DNA of 64,000 bases, from the NCBI GenBank assembly GCA_900660155.1, contig CABFPE010000423.1:365631-429630 (forward strand), read 5' to 3'. A model generated the notes under the pieces. The model worked only from the letters and a program-made list of their open reading frames with translations, ran no database searches and was not told where the DNA came from. The translations under genes were made by a program, and so were the position numbers. Shown one piece after another: positions 48,453 through 60,823 of this stretch. Source of the stretch: Hofstenia miamia. Lineage: Eukaryota; Xenacoelomorpha; Acoela; Hofsteniidae. The first letter of the stretch is position 1; each line of letters opens with the position of its first letter.

Positions 48453-50507
48453 CTTGCGGTGCTTTGAAATTAGGGTGTTTTTACTCATTAACTGGGTAGG
48501 CAACTATCTTGACAGCCCTCGGCCATTGCTAGAAAATGGGTTGGCAAGTATCTAACCATTATTGTACATCATAAAACTGCTATTGCTAAATGCAGTTGCT
48601 GGCTTTCGCAGTTTTTTGATAAATATAGAAATAAGCCTGGGAGTAATTATTCTCTATTAAGTATCATCCCCACAGCAAACGGGCGATAACACGCTTGCGA
48701 ATTGAGTTAGTAGTGTTTGTCCTTAAAACTAGGGTGTTGTTGAAAACAGTTGTAAGCATGACATCGTGCGCTTTCTGTGGGAACTCACCTTTAAAGTTAC
48801 TTTCACGCTTAACGTTTAGTTCTTTTTCTCTTATTGCCTACCCTGCTAAAAATCCTTAAAAATGCCTTGCCTGATATTTCGATGATTTCATTGTTTATGC
48901 TTGATCTTTTGTTGGATTTTATTTTGAACAAATACAAGAATGGTAAAGGCTTAAAGACTATTTATTTCATTTTGATAGATTACCTTTTAGACGTTATTTT
49001 AAATATTTACTTGTTCGGCGCATTTTACTTCCTCATTGTTTTATGACTAATTCTTTCTTAAACAAACAACTGAATCGCCATCAGCTTTTCGATTATTACG
49101 TTTTTAGAATAAGTTAGCTATTGGTGTTATTTACGAAGTCTTCCTAATTGTATTGTTTTATCACTAAGTTGCATGATCTATTGGAAGTAGTTTTCATTGA
49201 TATTTTTTAAATCACCAATTTGTTGCCAGCTGTTTCTTCTATTTATCATCTCACTTCAGCTCATTGCATAAATGAAAGAAAAGGTAGTAACTCTAACTCT
49301 GGATACCAACTAATACGATGGCGTCACTCTTTAGGGAAGGGGTCAAAATCAATATTTAACAAGTGAAAATGCAACCGTGAACAACAAGTTAAATTCTAAA
49401 TATCTGCATACCCTTAATAAATTTATTTGCATAGATATATTTGAAGAAATGGGCAGAACACAAAGGTATCAAAGCTTTTGTAATAACCTTTGCGTAAAAT
49501 ACACGCCTTTCATGTAAACTTCCCCCGTTAACATTTATTCGCGAATTTATTCCGAGTACAATTTAATAATTCTGTTTACGGTCATGTTAACGTAAAACTC
49601 CATTTTTAACGGTGTTGTTTACGGGGGCATTTTCGCTTATGTATTGAATTTCGACTACTTCCATTACCAAGTCAATATCTTTAATCATGTTATTTAAGCT
49701 TTAAAAAACTAGTTTTGAACGTAGACATTCCCTTTGCAAAGTGTATTTTCGCTAATGCTGTGCCATTATTCTAATGGAATGATTAATCGATGTAATAATT
49801 ATAAATTACCATTTGATTGAAAATATATTAATTTATCGATTCTGCTTTACAAGTATGACTGGCATATAACTATCAGTCGAACAATCGCCGTCCCAAGTGA
49901 GAGGCACTGGGTTGCTGTCAAACATTATTACTACTCAGAAGGAATCTCATAGCAATAACTTTAGAAAATTTGAGATTATTTGTGTTCCGGGTGCAAAACT
50001 CTATCAAAAACCCTTATTTACATGTTTAAAGGAGGTAATTACCTAATAAAATACACGTTTTAGTTCGCCAATTTTTCTGTTGTTTTATATAAAGTCTGAT
50101 TTAAGAGTGACGTCATATATCCCCTCACTCCCTGCTTCCCATATTTTCGTCTATGTCAAGATTTTGAATTGAGCAGTGTGGGAGTGTGTGCAATATATTT
50201 TTGTTTTTATGTTATTTTTCAAATTTAATCTTACCCATTATAATTAATAATAGATTTATTTGTCGCTTAATCGCTTCGATTTTTTAACTAATAGCAGGCG
50301 CCACTGTAGTTTCTGCAATATCAGTATGTCTTTTGCTAGAATAAATGCAGATTAATATATGTAGGAAAACCCCTAGATAGCACTTTGACAAGAATTGATA
50401 GATACTTCTTTGCTCTAATTCAAATAATAGAAATTCTTCTGTTTGATTTTTATTACATTTTAACATTTATTGATGAGCATCTGTACGGCTATGATTTTGG
50501 AATTAAC
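48453..50507. other. No gene recognised
   Basis: AT-rich sequence. A hydrophobic plus-strand frame (48834-49046, 70 codons) would be membrane-like but has no family match and could be chance. A small palindromic patch at about 49512-49640 has CCCCCGTTAAC and GTTTACGGGGG facing each other. Confidence 0.45.
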
Positions 50508-50511
50508 TTAA

Positions 50512-52640
50512 CCCTTTAAAGGCACCTAGAAAAACATACGCCAATGACACCCTGGGGACTTTTTTTGACCCCACGCCATTTTTAGCAGATACTATCCAAA
50601 ACAGCCATTAACCAACTAGAAATCGAAAACAACCATTTTATTGATAATATTCATACTGAACAGTTAAGATATTTGATAAAAAATGAAGCATGAGCTTTTT
50701 TGTCGTCACCTCGACTACACCCAAACATCTCCCTTGCTTACCTTCACTTGCTGTAACAACAGTCGGTATGAGCTCTTCATATCCGATAGCCTTTATCGCT
50801 GCACCAATGGATGCTGTGTTTGCTGAAATGTCAGCCTCCGTTTTATGTGATCGCGAACAAGCAGTTTTGCAAGGTCTTTCAAGAAATGCGAGCGGCCATA
50901 TGGTGGACCACATGTTTGAGGGTAACGTTTTCGATATATAGCATAGGCATTATAAGCCCCCGTATCAATCATTTGGAAAAACATATCCACTGGATGCCGC
51001 CTTGTGGTCCTTTTGACGCTGTATTCCCTTAGCAGCTTGTCGAGAATATCGACACCATATTTTGAGTGGTTATAATAATCAATTATTGCTGGCTTACGCT
51101 CTTCATTATCATCAATAACGTCATTCCTATGTAAAGCTGATAGCAAAATAACAGATTTATTGTGCTTTGGTACATAAGAGACCATGCTTTTGTTTTCCGT
51201 AAACCCAAAAAGTCAGGTAAAAACAGCACGATTTTGATCAGGCAAAAACTCTAGCAGAATTTCCGGTTTTGATTTACGCATTGTTCCTACCAATGGTAAT
51301 TTTTCTTTAATAAGGATGTCGGCCAGAGATGCACTGGTAAAAAAAATTCTGTAATGACGTTTCATGATGATCCAATAAGATGTTTTGTCATGTCAACCAC
51401 AACTCTTTGAACTTGACCAACCTCATGTTTCAAACCTTGTTTACCTTGATATATCTGCATATTATGCAAAAAGAGTGATTGGTTGTCAACGCATGCCCAA
51501 ACGTTTATAACGTATTTCCCTGGTTTAGAATTCATGAAAGTACGATAACTACAGTTACTGCGAAAGGTCGCTAACTGTTCATCTACTACGCCAAATTCGG
51601 ATACCAAATACTGATCAGTACACTTCTTCACAAACATTTGAAAAATATTTGAGATAGCAGCCGTTTTGTCGCCTTGCTGTAGCCGCTCAATTCTAGTGAC
51701 TGGATTATCAAAACACAATGACCTTTATATCTGCTTGAACCGGCTGCATGCCATTGTTGCCCAAAAAATTGGAATTCCATATTCAGCAACCCAAAATTCG
51801 TCCATTTTTACGGGGGTCACTCCAGCAGCAATTAGCAAACCAATATAAGCCATAAGGGTGTATTTATCAATTATCCACCAGTCGTCAAACAAAATTGACC
51901 TCTATTGTTTGTTCAAAGGAAAAGCTCAATAATAATTTTATCAGTAAAAAAAAGTGTCTGAAAGCTTCAAGACCAGTATTGAAAACAACGTTATCAGGTA
52001 CACGAAATACAGTGCATGTGGATAATATATTAGGAGAAGGTGTCCTTCCTGAAGAACGTGGAAATCGCTTTGACCACAACCATTTCCCATTCTTTGAAAT
52101 AAACGAATTCTCATTATTATTCTTCTGATCAACACTTCGAATGCTATGTTCACCTTCAGAAATATTAGTAGCATCATTTTCATCTATATCGATATTATCA
52201 CTTTCATAATCGTCAGTTTCAACATTGTCATTGAACTCATCATCGCTTATATCTGACACTTCATTATTGTCATCTAATTCTTCCATAAATATGTTCACTA
52301 ATTTTTGAGCTGCAAACTTAGCAGTGCGTGCAAATCAATTTGACATAACTAAAATTACTAGAAAATATTAATTCAATTACTATAAATTCAATTTTAAAGA
52401 AAGTGTGGTAAATAGAAATAATAACGTAAATGGCACCTTGGGGTCTTTTTGACCCCAGATCAAAACTGGTTGCTCAGTTCGAAAAATATGCATAGCAGCA
52501 AGACGCCACAACAAGAATGTCGTTTTATAGACATTTTTACTAAAAGTCATTAAATGTGACACTGATTTGCTTGCAAAGGAATGAATACTGCAGGAAATGA
52601 AACCATGGGGTCAAAAAGACCCCAAGGTGCTGTTCGAGTG
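50512..52640 (-). mobile_element. Second piggyBac-type transposon, decayed
   Basis: TTAA flanks both ends (50508-50511 and 52641-52644). The termini are imperfect inverted repeats (CCCTTTAAAGGCACCTAG at the left and the complement of GGTGCTGTTCGAGTG at the right). Palindromes GGGGTCTTTTTGACCCC (52440-52456), GGGGTCAAAAAGACCCC (52607-52623) and a similar one at 50554-50572 lie near the ends. Inside is a minus-strand transposase relic. It belongs to a different piggyBac subgroup from the 37.6 kb copy, because the termini and proteins are dissimilar. Confidence 0.82.
50650..52298 (-). pseudogene. piggyBac transposase relic, minus strand
   Basis: The first frame (52298-51885) is an acidic N-terminus followed by GKWLWSKRFPRSSGRTPSPN, the piggyBac block before the catalytic domain. 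The piece 51718-51362 contains GVVDEQLATFRSNCSYRTFM and NSKPGKYVINVWACVD (first catalytic Asp block). The piece 51185-50793 contains YYNHSKYGVDILDKLLREYS (third Asp block) and TRRHPVDMFFQMIDTGAYNA. The second Asp region lies between them in broken frames, and the C-terminal cysteine-rich domain is decayed. Several frame changes and stops make it inactive. Confidence 0.82.
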
Positions 52641-52644
52641 TTAA

Positions 52645-53221
52645 ACCTTTGTAACAATGATTGCTAATGGTAAAAAATTGCTTATTTCACATCAGAAAAT
52701 GTTTCGTCTTCTAATTTGCTTTTATTTTGAATTTCCTTATAGTTACTTATTCGAATATGCTAAAATAAATCAAAAAAACAAAGCGTAGAGATTTACAAAA
52801 TCAACATTACAAAGATTTTAAAACAATCACAATATTAAATTAGCAAAAAGGTTGTTCACTTTTATTATGAAATTATTAAATTCATATGCTTTTTCCCAAG
52901 ATGGTTTGATGTCTCATCTATTCATCATTCGGTTTTAAATTAGTGAATACTTTTATAATACAACTAACAAACTGATATTACATCCTTTTTTTCCATTTAA
53001 AGAAAGGAAAAAACCATTATCCATTAAATCTGGATCAAATAAAATGATTGGTGTCACTTCAGGTAATGGCCTGGCCCAGCTAAGTGATGTTCAACTTCAA
53101 GCCTTAAAACTGCATGGTGTCGTCTAGCTCCACGGATTCAGAGGATCATGCTTCGTAGTAAGGAGAATCCAAGTTTGCACCTTATCCAATTGCAGGTTGT
53201 GGAATAATCAGTATGTCTTTT
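52645..53221. other. No certain gene; possible tail of the RT element
   Basis: AT-rich sequence up to the gap. The last 100 bases before the gap may belong to the 3' end of the reverse transcriptase element on the minus strand, but no motif confirms it. Confidence 0.35.
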
Positions 53222-54019
53222 NNNNNNNNNNNNNNNNNNNNNNNNNNNNNNNNNNNNNNNNNNNNNNNNNNNNNNNNNNNNNNNNNNNNNNNNNNNNNNN
53301 NNNNNNNNNNNNNNNNNNNNNNNNNNNNNNNNNNNNNNNNNNNNNNNNNNNNNNNNNNNNNNNNNNNNNNNNNNNNNNNNNNNNNNNNNNNNNNNNNNNN
53401 NNNNNNNNNNNNNNNNNNNNNNNNNNNNNNNNNNNNNNNNNNNNNNNNNNNNNNNNNNNNNNNNNNNNNNNNNNNNNNNNNNNNNNNNNNNNNNNNNNNN
53501 NNNNNNNNNNNNNNNNNNNNNNNNNNNNNNNNNNNNNNNNNNNNNNNNNNNNNNNNNNNNNNNNNNNNNNNNNNNNNNNNNNNNNNNNNNNNNNNNNNNN
53601 NNNNNNNNNNNNNNNNNNNNNNNNNNNNNNNNNNNNNNNNNNNNNNNNNNNNNNNNNNNNNNNNNNNNNNNNNNNNNNNNNNNNNNNNNNNNNNNNNNNN
53701 NNNNNNNNNNNNNNNNNNNNNNNNNNNNNNNNNNNNNNNNNNNNNNNNNNNNNNNNNNNNNNNNNNNNNNNNNNNNNNNNNNNNNNNNNNNNNNNNNNNN
53801 NNNNNNNNNNNNNNNNNNNNNNNNNNNNNNNNNNNNNNNNNNNNNNNNNNNNNNNNNNNNNNNNNNNNNNNNNNNNNNNNNNNNNNNNNNNNNNNNNNNN
53901 NNNNNNNNNNNNNNNNNNNNNNNNNNNNNNNNNNNNNNNNNNNNNNNNNNNNNNNNNNNNNNNNNNNNNNNNNNNNNNNNNNNNNNNNNNNNNNNNNNNN
54001 NNNNNNNNNNNNNNNNNNN
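53222..54019. other. Assembly gap (798 N)
   Basis: A run of 798 N. It removes the C-terminal coding part of the reverse transcriptase element on the minus strand. Frames spanning it are artefacts. Confidence 0.99.
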
Positions 54020-56234
54020 CCTTTGTGTGTTATTGTTTTAATAGCATTTTGCTGATCTGTATCCAGTTTCTCTAACATCTGTTGACTCTTATATTCGATT
54101 TTATCATGTTTTTCTTTTAAACAGATCTTCAAGAGGCTCTTCTGTTCAGCTGCAGTAGTCTTTAATATTTTGTGCGATTGTGATAAAATTAAGCTCTTCA
54201 AGGGTTCCGTTGCTTTGCTAGAGAAATCATATTCTTCACAACAAGTCGAGACTGGATCATTAATATCTAGGCCACCAAATTTGGTTGGTAATTGTAAAAA
54301 TTGAGTCAGATTACAGTTTAGATCTTTACCAAAAAACTTTGGAAATAGTTTTAGTCTGATGTTATCCTCAAGAGTCCTCAAAGCTCAAAGTTTCGGATTG
54401 AGTCTATGTAACTCTTTGTGTAAACGACCATTTGAATTGGATGCTCTTCGACAAGCACGAATATACCGCATGTGGTTGAGTGTCCGCAATTTGTGAGACC
54501 TTAGTGGTTAAATTTGACCATTTTCTGCCCTAGATTTCATTTGTTCAGTACAGTAAAGGTCAGTGCCCACGAAGCCACCTAGATATTTTGCTCCTTCTGT
54601 GTGGAAAAGTATACCTTCTTTGCCAAAATATTTGTTAGCCTTGTCCAGGTGTTCAGACTTAACAAGAAGGACGGTTTTCGAGGGTTTGGGAAAGTAACCA
54701 AGTTTTGGTCCTCGTTTCTTAAGCATCTTCCACCATGATAAGACATCCTGAATATTGCCTCCACCAGCACCGTCATCAGCATAAAATATGCGCCTTAATG
54801 ATGGAATACTGTTATCATATACCAGTGGCAGTGTTGCAATGCTGTAAATGGCCATTGCTGCGACATCACCTTGAGTAGTACCTTCCTTTGAAAAAATCGC
54901 TTTGGCTCCAATTGAAAGTCTGGCTGGGCTACCGTAGACATTTTGTAAAAAGCGTGCAAGTGGTGGACACAAATACTTGACATTATGTAGAGCAAGGTTC
55001 GATTTAACCTGTTAAAGGCATTGTCTGCATCCACAAATAAAATTGCTTCACAGCTATCACTTTCATAGATATCTTTCATCGCATGTACAGCTGCTTCGAT
55101 ACCAGCTGGGTGGCCTGCGGCTGTCTGCAGTAGACCACAAGATTCTATGATATCTTGCTTTAGAATTTGAAGAACTGCATATGTCGTTATGCGTCGAAAG
55201 ATTTCACCCATTCCAATAGGTCGTATACCTGGATTCTTGTCAGGTGCAATCATGCGACCAGCAGTGTAAGGAGATAAGTGGGTAGGGTCCAAACTTTCAC
55301 CAGCAAGCCTCCTTGCAAAATTGCCAAGGCATTGCATAAATTATCAGAGTGTGGGCGAAAAACGGAAGATGTCAAAATTCTTTTAGCTCCAAGACTATCT
55401 AACCCGCTAGGCCCTGCACCTCCAGAGCATCGCAATGCACATTTTTTAATCGTTTCTCCTGTTATCTCGGAAAAAATAGCACTAGGAAAAACTTGAATGT
55501 CACCTTCAATTGCTTCATCATTATTCAAAGGTTGGGCGTTGGGGTGTTTTGATTCTAGAGCTCGAACAATTTCATCAGTAACTGTTAAAGGAACTTTTTG
55601 AGTTTCATTTTCAAGTAATGATGTTGCCCTTAGTTACTAAATTTGCAAATTTTTTGGCTGTGCTGAATTTATTAGGCGCCGATGATTTAGCCTCTCTTGT
55701 ATAGCTTTTGCTTCGATTATTAAGTCCTTAATGTTGCCTTTGAACCATTCATTTACTCGTCTGCGAAGATGCTCTAAGTTCTCATGTGTCTTATTTCTGT
55801 TTGATACCTTTTGTAGAACAATAGGTGGAAGTAAGAAGAAAGCATACAGAGCAGTCGCAGCACTTTCACAATTATCTACAAAAAAGGCGAAGCAAACGAT
55901 CAAGTTCTTTAACAAATACTTTGCCAGCATTTCCAGTGGGTAGCTTGAAAAGATTTGGTCGAAACGCTGTTATTATTCTATATGCATCGATTACATCTGA
56001 TCCTTTAATGTATTCACCATTAAGTGTTGGAAGATTTGGGGGCGAGCAGCAAGGCATTTCATTTAAATTAAGTTCATTAAATGCTTTTGTCAGGCCGGAG
56101 GATTCAGTATCTTGATGATTGGCATTGCATGGCTCCAGCTGTTTTTTCCATATATTATTTTCATTTCTTCTCTTTATATAATTATCATTTTCATCTATTC
56201 CAATTATTTTTTCTTTTTTCTTTCTTGCTTTCAT
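54020..56234 (-). pseudogene. Reverse transcriptase of a non-LTR-type retroelement, broken
   Basis: On the minus strand, frames from 56234 down to the gap form one degenerate protein. Its parts are an N-terminal region (NVKDLI-like helix at 55930-55637 with LERRVNEWFKG-type sequence), CSGGAGPSGLDSLGAKRIL (55528-55250), PDKNPGIRPIGMGEIFRRI (RT fingers), LFVDADNAFNRLN (motif A), EGTTQGDVAAMAIY (motif B), FYADDGAGG (motif C, near 54757-54786) and KLGYFPKPSKT. The thumb continues to LQLPTKFGGLDINDP near 54260. At least four frame changes separate the pieces. The family is widespread in invertebrate genomes to my recollection, but I cannot name its clade. It has no LTR or integrase nearby. The C-terminal part is lost in the gap. 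Confidence 0.75.
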
Positions 56235-57600
56235 AAATGTTTCTTAATGTTCTCTTGTTTTGTGATGTTAAATATTTTCAAACCATACGAGTTTCCGCCA
56301 CAATAGTATGGATTAATCCGCTAAATCTTGGAAAGATAAAAAAACTCAACAGGGTAGAAAGACTTTGACAGTATTTAAAAGGCGAAAACTGAAATTCAAT
56401 GTATAAAACGTAATGAAATACTATAATTTTTTAAAAGAACTTTTCTATTTGGTTGTATGCTGCCCAGAAAAATATGTATTTTCGTTTGAATATTAAAAAG
56501 AACTCAAAATAATGTTTGAAAACCATAAATTGATTGAATTAATCGAACAAAATCAACAGACGCAGGAAAAATATACAGCAATTCTCAAACAATGAAAAAT
56601 CAGGTCTGGAACTGCATGAAATTTACACAATGTTATAAGGAAAGTAAGTAATGATTATTCACGTCCTCAGCTGTATTAAAATCTTTCTTCTTAAAAAAAT
56701 TAGAATTTATTAACAATTTATTATTAGAAAAAACATGAAAACTGAAAAAATAGAAAAATATACTATATGAATGTAGGTTTTTCTTCAAATATAACTAAGG
56801 CAACTCCACTATCCTCTTTCTCTTTTGACTTGAAGCTAAATATGAATCATAAAGTCAATACAATGTTTAAAAAAGAAACCCAGTGAGCCTTCTCAGTTGC
56901 TAAGACAGGCAGAAGGAGGCCCCATTGAGACACCCTGAATTTCTCATAACACCTGTGCTATTTGCAATGTGGAAATGAAGTAATTCTATTGGACGCCATC
57001 TAGTGACGAAATATATTTGACAAAACTAAATTGAACAAATTAATTTTCTTGACAATGTGTTCAGACCAAAGTGATAATTTTTGATTTTTTGGATTTAGGC
57101 AAACTGATATTTTGATGACAAATTTCACTTAAGGAGTGTTTGTTGTAACAATGTTTAAACATGTAACAAGGAATATAATTGATAGAGTTTAAACTCGTTT
57201 CCTGGTAATATCCAAATACAAAGTGGATAAATATTTTGCTAAACTTAAACAACATACTCACGTGAAATAGACGTACATTTTCAAAAACAAGATAGAAGTA
57301 TCCACCAATCTTAATAAGAAGCATATGAAATATACCATTTGATAAATCAATAAAAAATTGAAATGACTGATATACATGACAAAGGCAAGTTCATTTTCAC
57401 CAATATCCAAAATAAAAAATGGAATAAATTTTGGCCATTCTTAGGCATTATATGTGAAACAAAACGTATTGTGTATGAGCTGATTTTGTGCAGACCGATT
57501 TGTTGTGCAGAGCTTCATTGCATCTAGCAAATTTTCACAGAGGTGTCACCATTTATTTTCATAGTTAACACGGGAAATCACGACGCCCAAACTTGTTATC
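56235..57600. other. No gene recognised
   Basis: AT-rich sequence with small frames only (57061-57324, minus, 87 codons, hydrophobic). No repeats or RNA genes were recognised. Confidence 0.45.
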
Positions 57601-57611
57601 CAGATTATTCA

Positions 57612-58500
57612 GTACATTGTAAGCTGATGTATCCATAATAGTAATGCATTAATTCATCCCTCCAAAATTACTCATGCTTTCATCTTGAATTAGCCTTTCT
57701 AAGCGTGTAACTGTTTGTAAATGGGTAAACAAAGTTAATTAATAGTGGATTATTCACACACACACAAAATACAGACAAATAGTAATTAGAAGACAACTTG
57801 TAAGAATTTTGAGAAACGAACGTCATTTAAGTAAGCTAATGTACCCATAATAGTACTGCATTAATTCACCCATCCAAAATTACTCTTGTCCTCAAAACAC
57901 TGTCTCCTTTCTACATAACAAATTAAGAGATTCGATAAAAGTAATCATTTATTCATTTGTAAGGTTTCCTTCTGTAAAGCCAATGTTATGAAAATTGTGT
58001 TTGTACCAGTTGAATGGTTTGGATATGATGAGGGAGACAGTCAAAATGTTCTTTTGATTAACCTACTGTAATAATGTATATTTTGTCATCCCACAAATGA
58101 AAAGTTCTTTAATATAGTAAATGTTGTTGTAAGCATTTGATCCAACTCGAAAAACATGCTAGATTTCAAACAAGGCGTCATGATTGATAAAACACCAACT
58201 GCATGTTACAATGTTTAATTGATTTTCCACGTTTTTTCACTTTATATTGGTTTGACTTTTTGTGGTTGCATACATTACTGGGGTTTTATGCTTTTGTAAC
58301 TCTAATATGGAAATACTATGACACATTCATTATTCATAGTTGACGATTTTCCCATTGTTAGATATGATTTCCAATTGTTAAATTTATAAACTCTGTGATG
58401 CATTCGCCATTCTAAATGTATAAATGTTTGTAAATAGTGTATTATTCACACACAAAGATACAGATGAATGGTATTGAAAAGATAGAATTTCAAGGATAAT
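57612..58500. repeat. Diverged direct repeats of about 220 bp and 100 bp
   Basis: 57612-57690 (AAGCTGATGTATCCATAATAG and following) recurs at 57833-57905 (AAGCTAATGTACCCATAATAG). A second unit around GTGGATTATTCACACACA (57720-57830) recurs at 58430-58500 (GTGTATTATTCACACACA) and at 60790-60822 plus 62258-62310, where the Tc1 element has split it. The units are 80-90% similar by eye. The function is unknown. Confidence 0.55.
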
Positions 58501-58707
58501 ACAAAGTAATATTATACATAGAGAAAACATTGTCTTTAAAATCGCCTAACCATAACAAACTCTACAGACTCAGAAAAATTTAATTCATGGTCTTTAGTAA
58601 ATACCATCTAAATGACACAACAAATCAAAAATTAATGTGTATAATTTATAGTTTCAGTAAGCTACTAGTTATAAAAGAAGTAAATTTAGAGTGCATGCAT
58701 CAATTTG

Positions 58708-59131
58708 TAAAATTTAGTTTAAATAAAAAAAGTGTCCGTACATTGGAAATAGATAATACATCAACAAATATTATCAAATAAATCAATTATGAATAACACC
58801 ATTGATACCAAAAATGTGTATGTTGGAAAGAGAAATACTAAATGTAAATAGATCCCTAAACCAAAAATGCATATAGGCCTAATCTTGTTTATAGCAAAAA
58901 TGTGTACAATGGAAAATGTGTAAATACAAAAATGTATATAGGTGCATAAAGCAATACCCTTATTAAATTCGTTTATAGCAAAAACATGTACAATGGAAAG
59001 TAAAATACTAAAATGTAAAACACATAAATCCATATCAAACGTGTATGATGGAAAAGACAAATAACACATCAATGCATTTAGATGTTGAAAATAAAATATG
59101 GAAAAACATATGTAACATACTTTGTTATTTT
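58708..59131 (+). repeat. Left arm of a long inverted repeat
   Basis: Pairs in inverted orientation with 63597-64000 (for example ACATATGTAACATAC at 59107-59121 and GTATGTTACATATGT at 63610-63624). The arm is itself made of loosely repeated units of 60-90 bases around CAAAAATGTGTACAATGGAAA, with starts near 58735, 58805, 58890, 58978 and 59035. Because the partner is cut by the window edge, the true arm length is unknown and exceeds 0.4 kb. Confidence 0.85.
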
Positions 59132-60211
59132 GCATACAGATGTATTTGAAATCCCCAGTCTAGTTTGTCCTATGTTTTTTAAAGTAGCATTGAAGCAGAT
59201 AGTTGATTAGTCACGAATCTTTTAACATTAAATCAAAATACACTCGAATTCCCAAGTTCAAAAAGCCATTGCCACCCTCGATCTCTAGTGTGTTCAGATA
59301 ATTACTTGACAATTTGCACTGGTCTTTGTAAAGTATCACTTAATCACTTCAATTTTCCCCAATTCAAAAACACTACTTTCTAAACTGTGTGATGGGGGTG
59401 AGTCAATAACTATTCATGAAAAAGTGTCTCCTCTGTTTTCATCTGCTAAAACTAATTAATTCCACTTATACAGTATTTGTAAAAACACGGGGGGTTTGTG
59501 CACACTGGCATGAAATAAATCAAGTGCATAGTTAGAACACTAATAGACGTATTATTTGTAATTCATTTTTTACTAAAGTGGGTAATAAAACACCTGAGAA
59601 AAACAAGATAAAAATACAATACTAGAGCACATAATAAAAAATATATGTAATAAATAATATACACAGGAGTGGTATATCACACGTTACTTTAGTTTGTGGG
59701 GCATACTATTGTTTGCATACATTAGCTGGCTAAATGGGCTTACGTCAGATTTGTGATAATGCATTGATGACTAATATTTTTCCTATCCATAAACATTCCT
59801 AACAATTGACTGCTTACAAGTTTAATGTACAATGTTTAACAATTTTCGGGAATCAATACATTACATGTAAAAGGGTTGCACTTTGTTTTTTCAATTCCAT
59901 TGTAAAAAATCCATGCATTTAATGTTTTGCTAATATTCAAATACAAAAACAAGAAATTTCTTTGTTAAAACTTAACATTACAGGGGCGCAATATACAATA
60001 AAAGCAAAAAAGCAAGCTAGTTTATCAGAAAAAGCCAACATGGATTATATGTAAAAACGAGTTAACATTACAAATGCATGAAATATAGACTTAAATGTTA
60101 AAATCTAATTCGTTTTTTCGAACAATTTGAACGCAGTTTATGCATAAAGGCACACCATATCTTCCATTGAAAAAATTCAAAAGGTAATATGGACATAAAG
60201 ATAATTAAATG
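59132..60211. other. No gene recognised, repeat-block spacer
   Basis: AT-rich spacer inside the long inverted repeat. TTTGCATACATTAGCTGG (about 59715) and TACAATGTTTAACAATTTT (about 59828) echo similar strings near 58265 and 58206, suggesting more diverged repeat units. Confidence 0.4.
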
Positions 60212-60213
60212 TA

Positions 60214-60618
60214 CAGTCTGTTCCATAAGTCCCTACGTTTCAAATTACTACTGCACATAATCAATAATACAAACAGACATTATCATTAATATAATCAATG
60301 CATCTATATTTAACAAACAAAAACTAACATCAAAAAGTAATCCAAGTACAATGACTAATCGTAAGGATCGACTTGCAACCCATCAATATCAATGCAAAGT
60401 TGTAGTCAACGAAAAGCACGTGTATGTATCTTTGGAAGAGATTCCATTTTAAAGTTAGCAAAAGCATTACGAATTGCCTGTTTCAGATCCTGAGTTGATC
60501 TTTCTTTTTCAGCCAGTACACTTTTCTTTATGATGCCCCAAAGGGCGTTATCCCATGACGTTAAATCCGGTGACTGAGCAGTAGTAATTTGAAACGTAGG
60601 GACTTATGAAACAGACTG
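60214..60618 (-). mobile_element. Mariner-type MITE with a transposase tail
   Basis: The ends are 41-bp inverted repeats with one mismatch, starting CAGTCTGTTCCATAAGTCCC, flanked by TA (60212-60213 and 60619-60620). The minus strand inside (about 60575-60370) still encodes the C-terminal end of a mariner-like transposase: SPDLTSWDNALWGIIKKSVL and onward to QAIRNAF, matching the SPDLxPxDxxLWGxLK block. The DNA-binding and first catalytic parts are deleted. Total length is 405 bp. Confidence 0.88.
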
Positions 60619-60823
60619 TACACATGTGTTTAGCATTAACACAAATTGCTAAACCCAACACAACTCCTGATAATCCACTATGAAAAGAGAAATACGATGT
60701 ATAAACCAGTGTCAAGATCATATATTGTTAGATTAAACATAAGGTTTTGTGCCAAGCAAGGTCAAATATTTGAAAACATGTACATTTACCTGTAAATAGT
60801 ATATTATTCATGCATAAAAAATA

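Noticed and set aside
58761-59135. A 124-codon hydrophobic minus-strand frame
   Set aside because: It is the translation of the AT-rich inverted-repeat arm. The other arm gives the same frame in a shortened form (63658-63840), so it reflects the repeat and not a gene.
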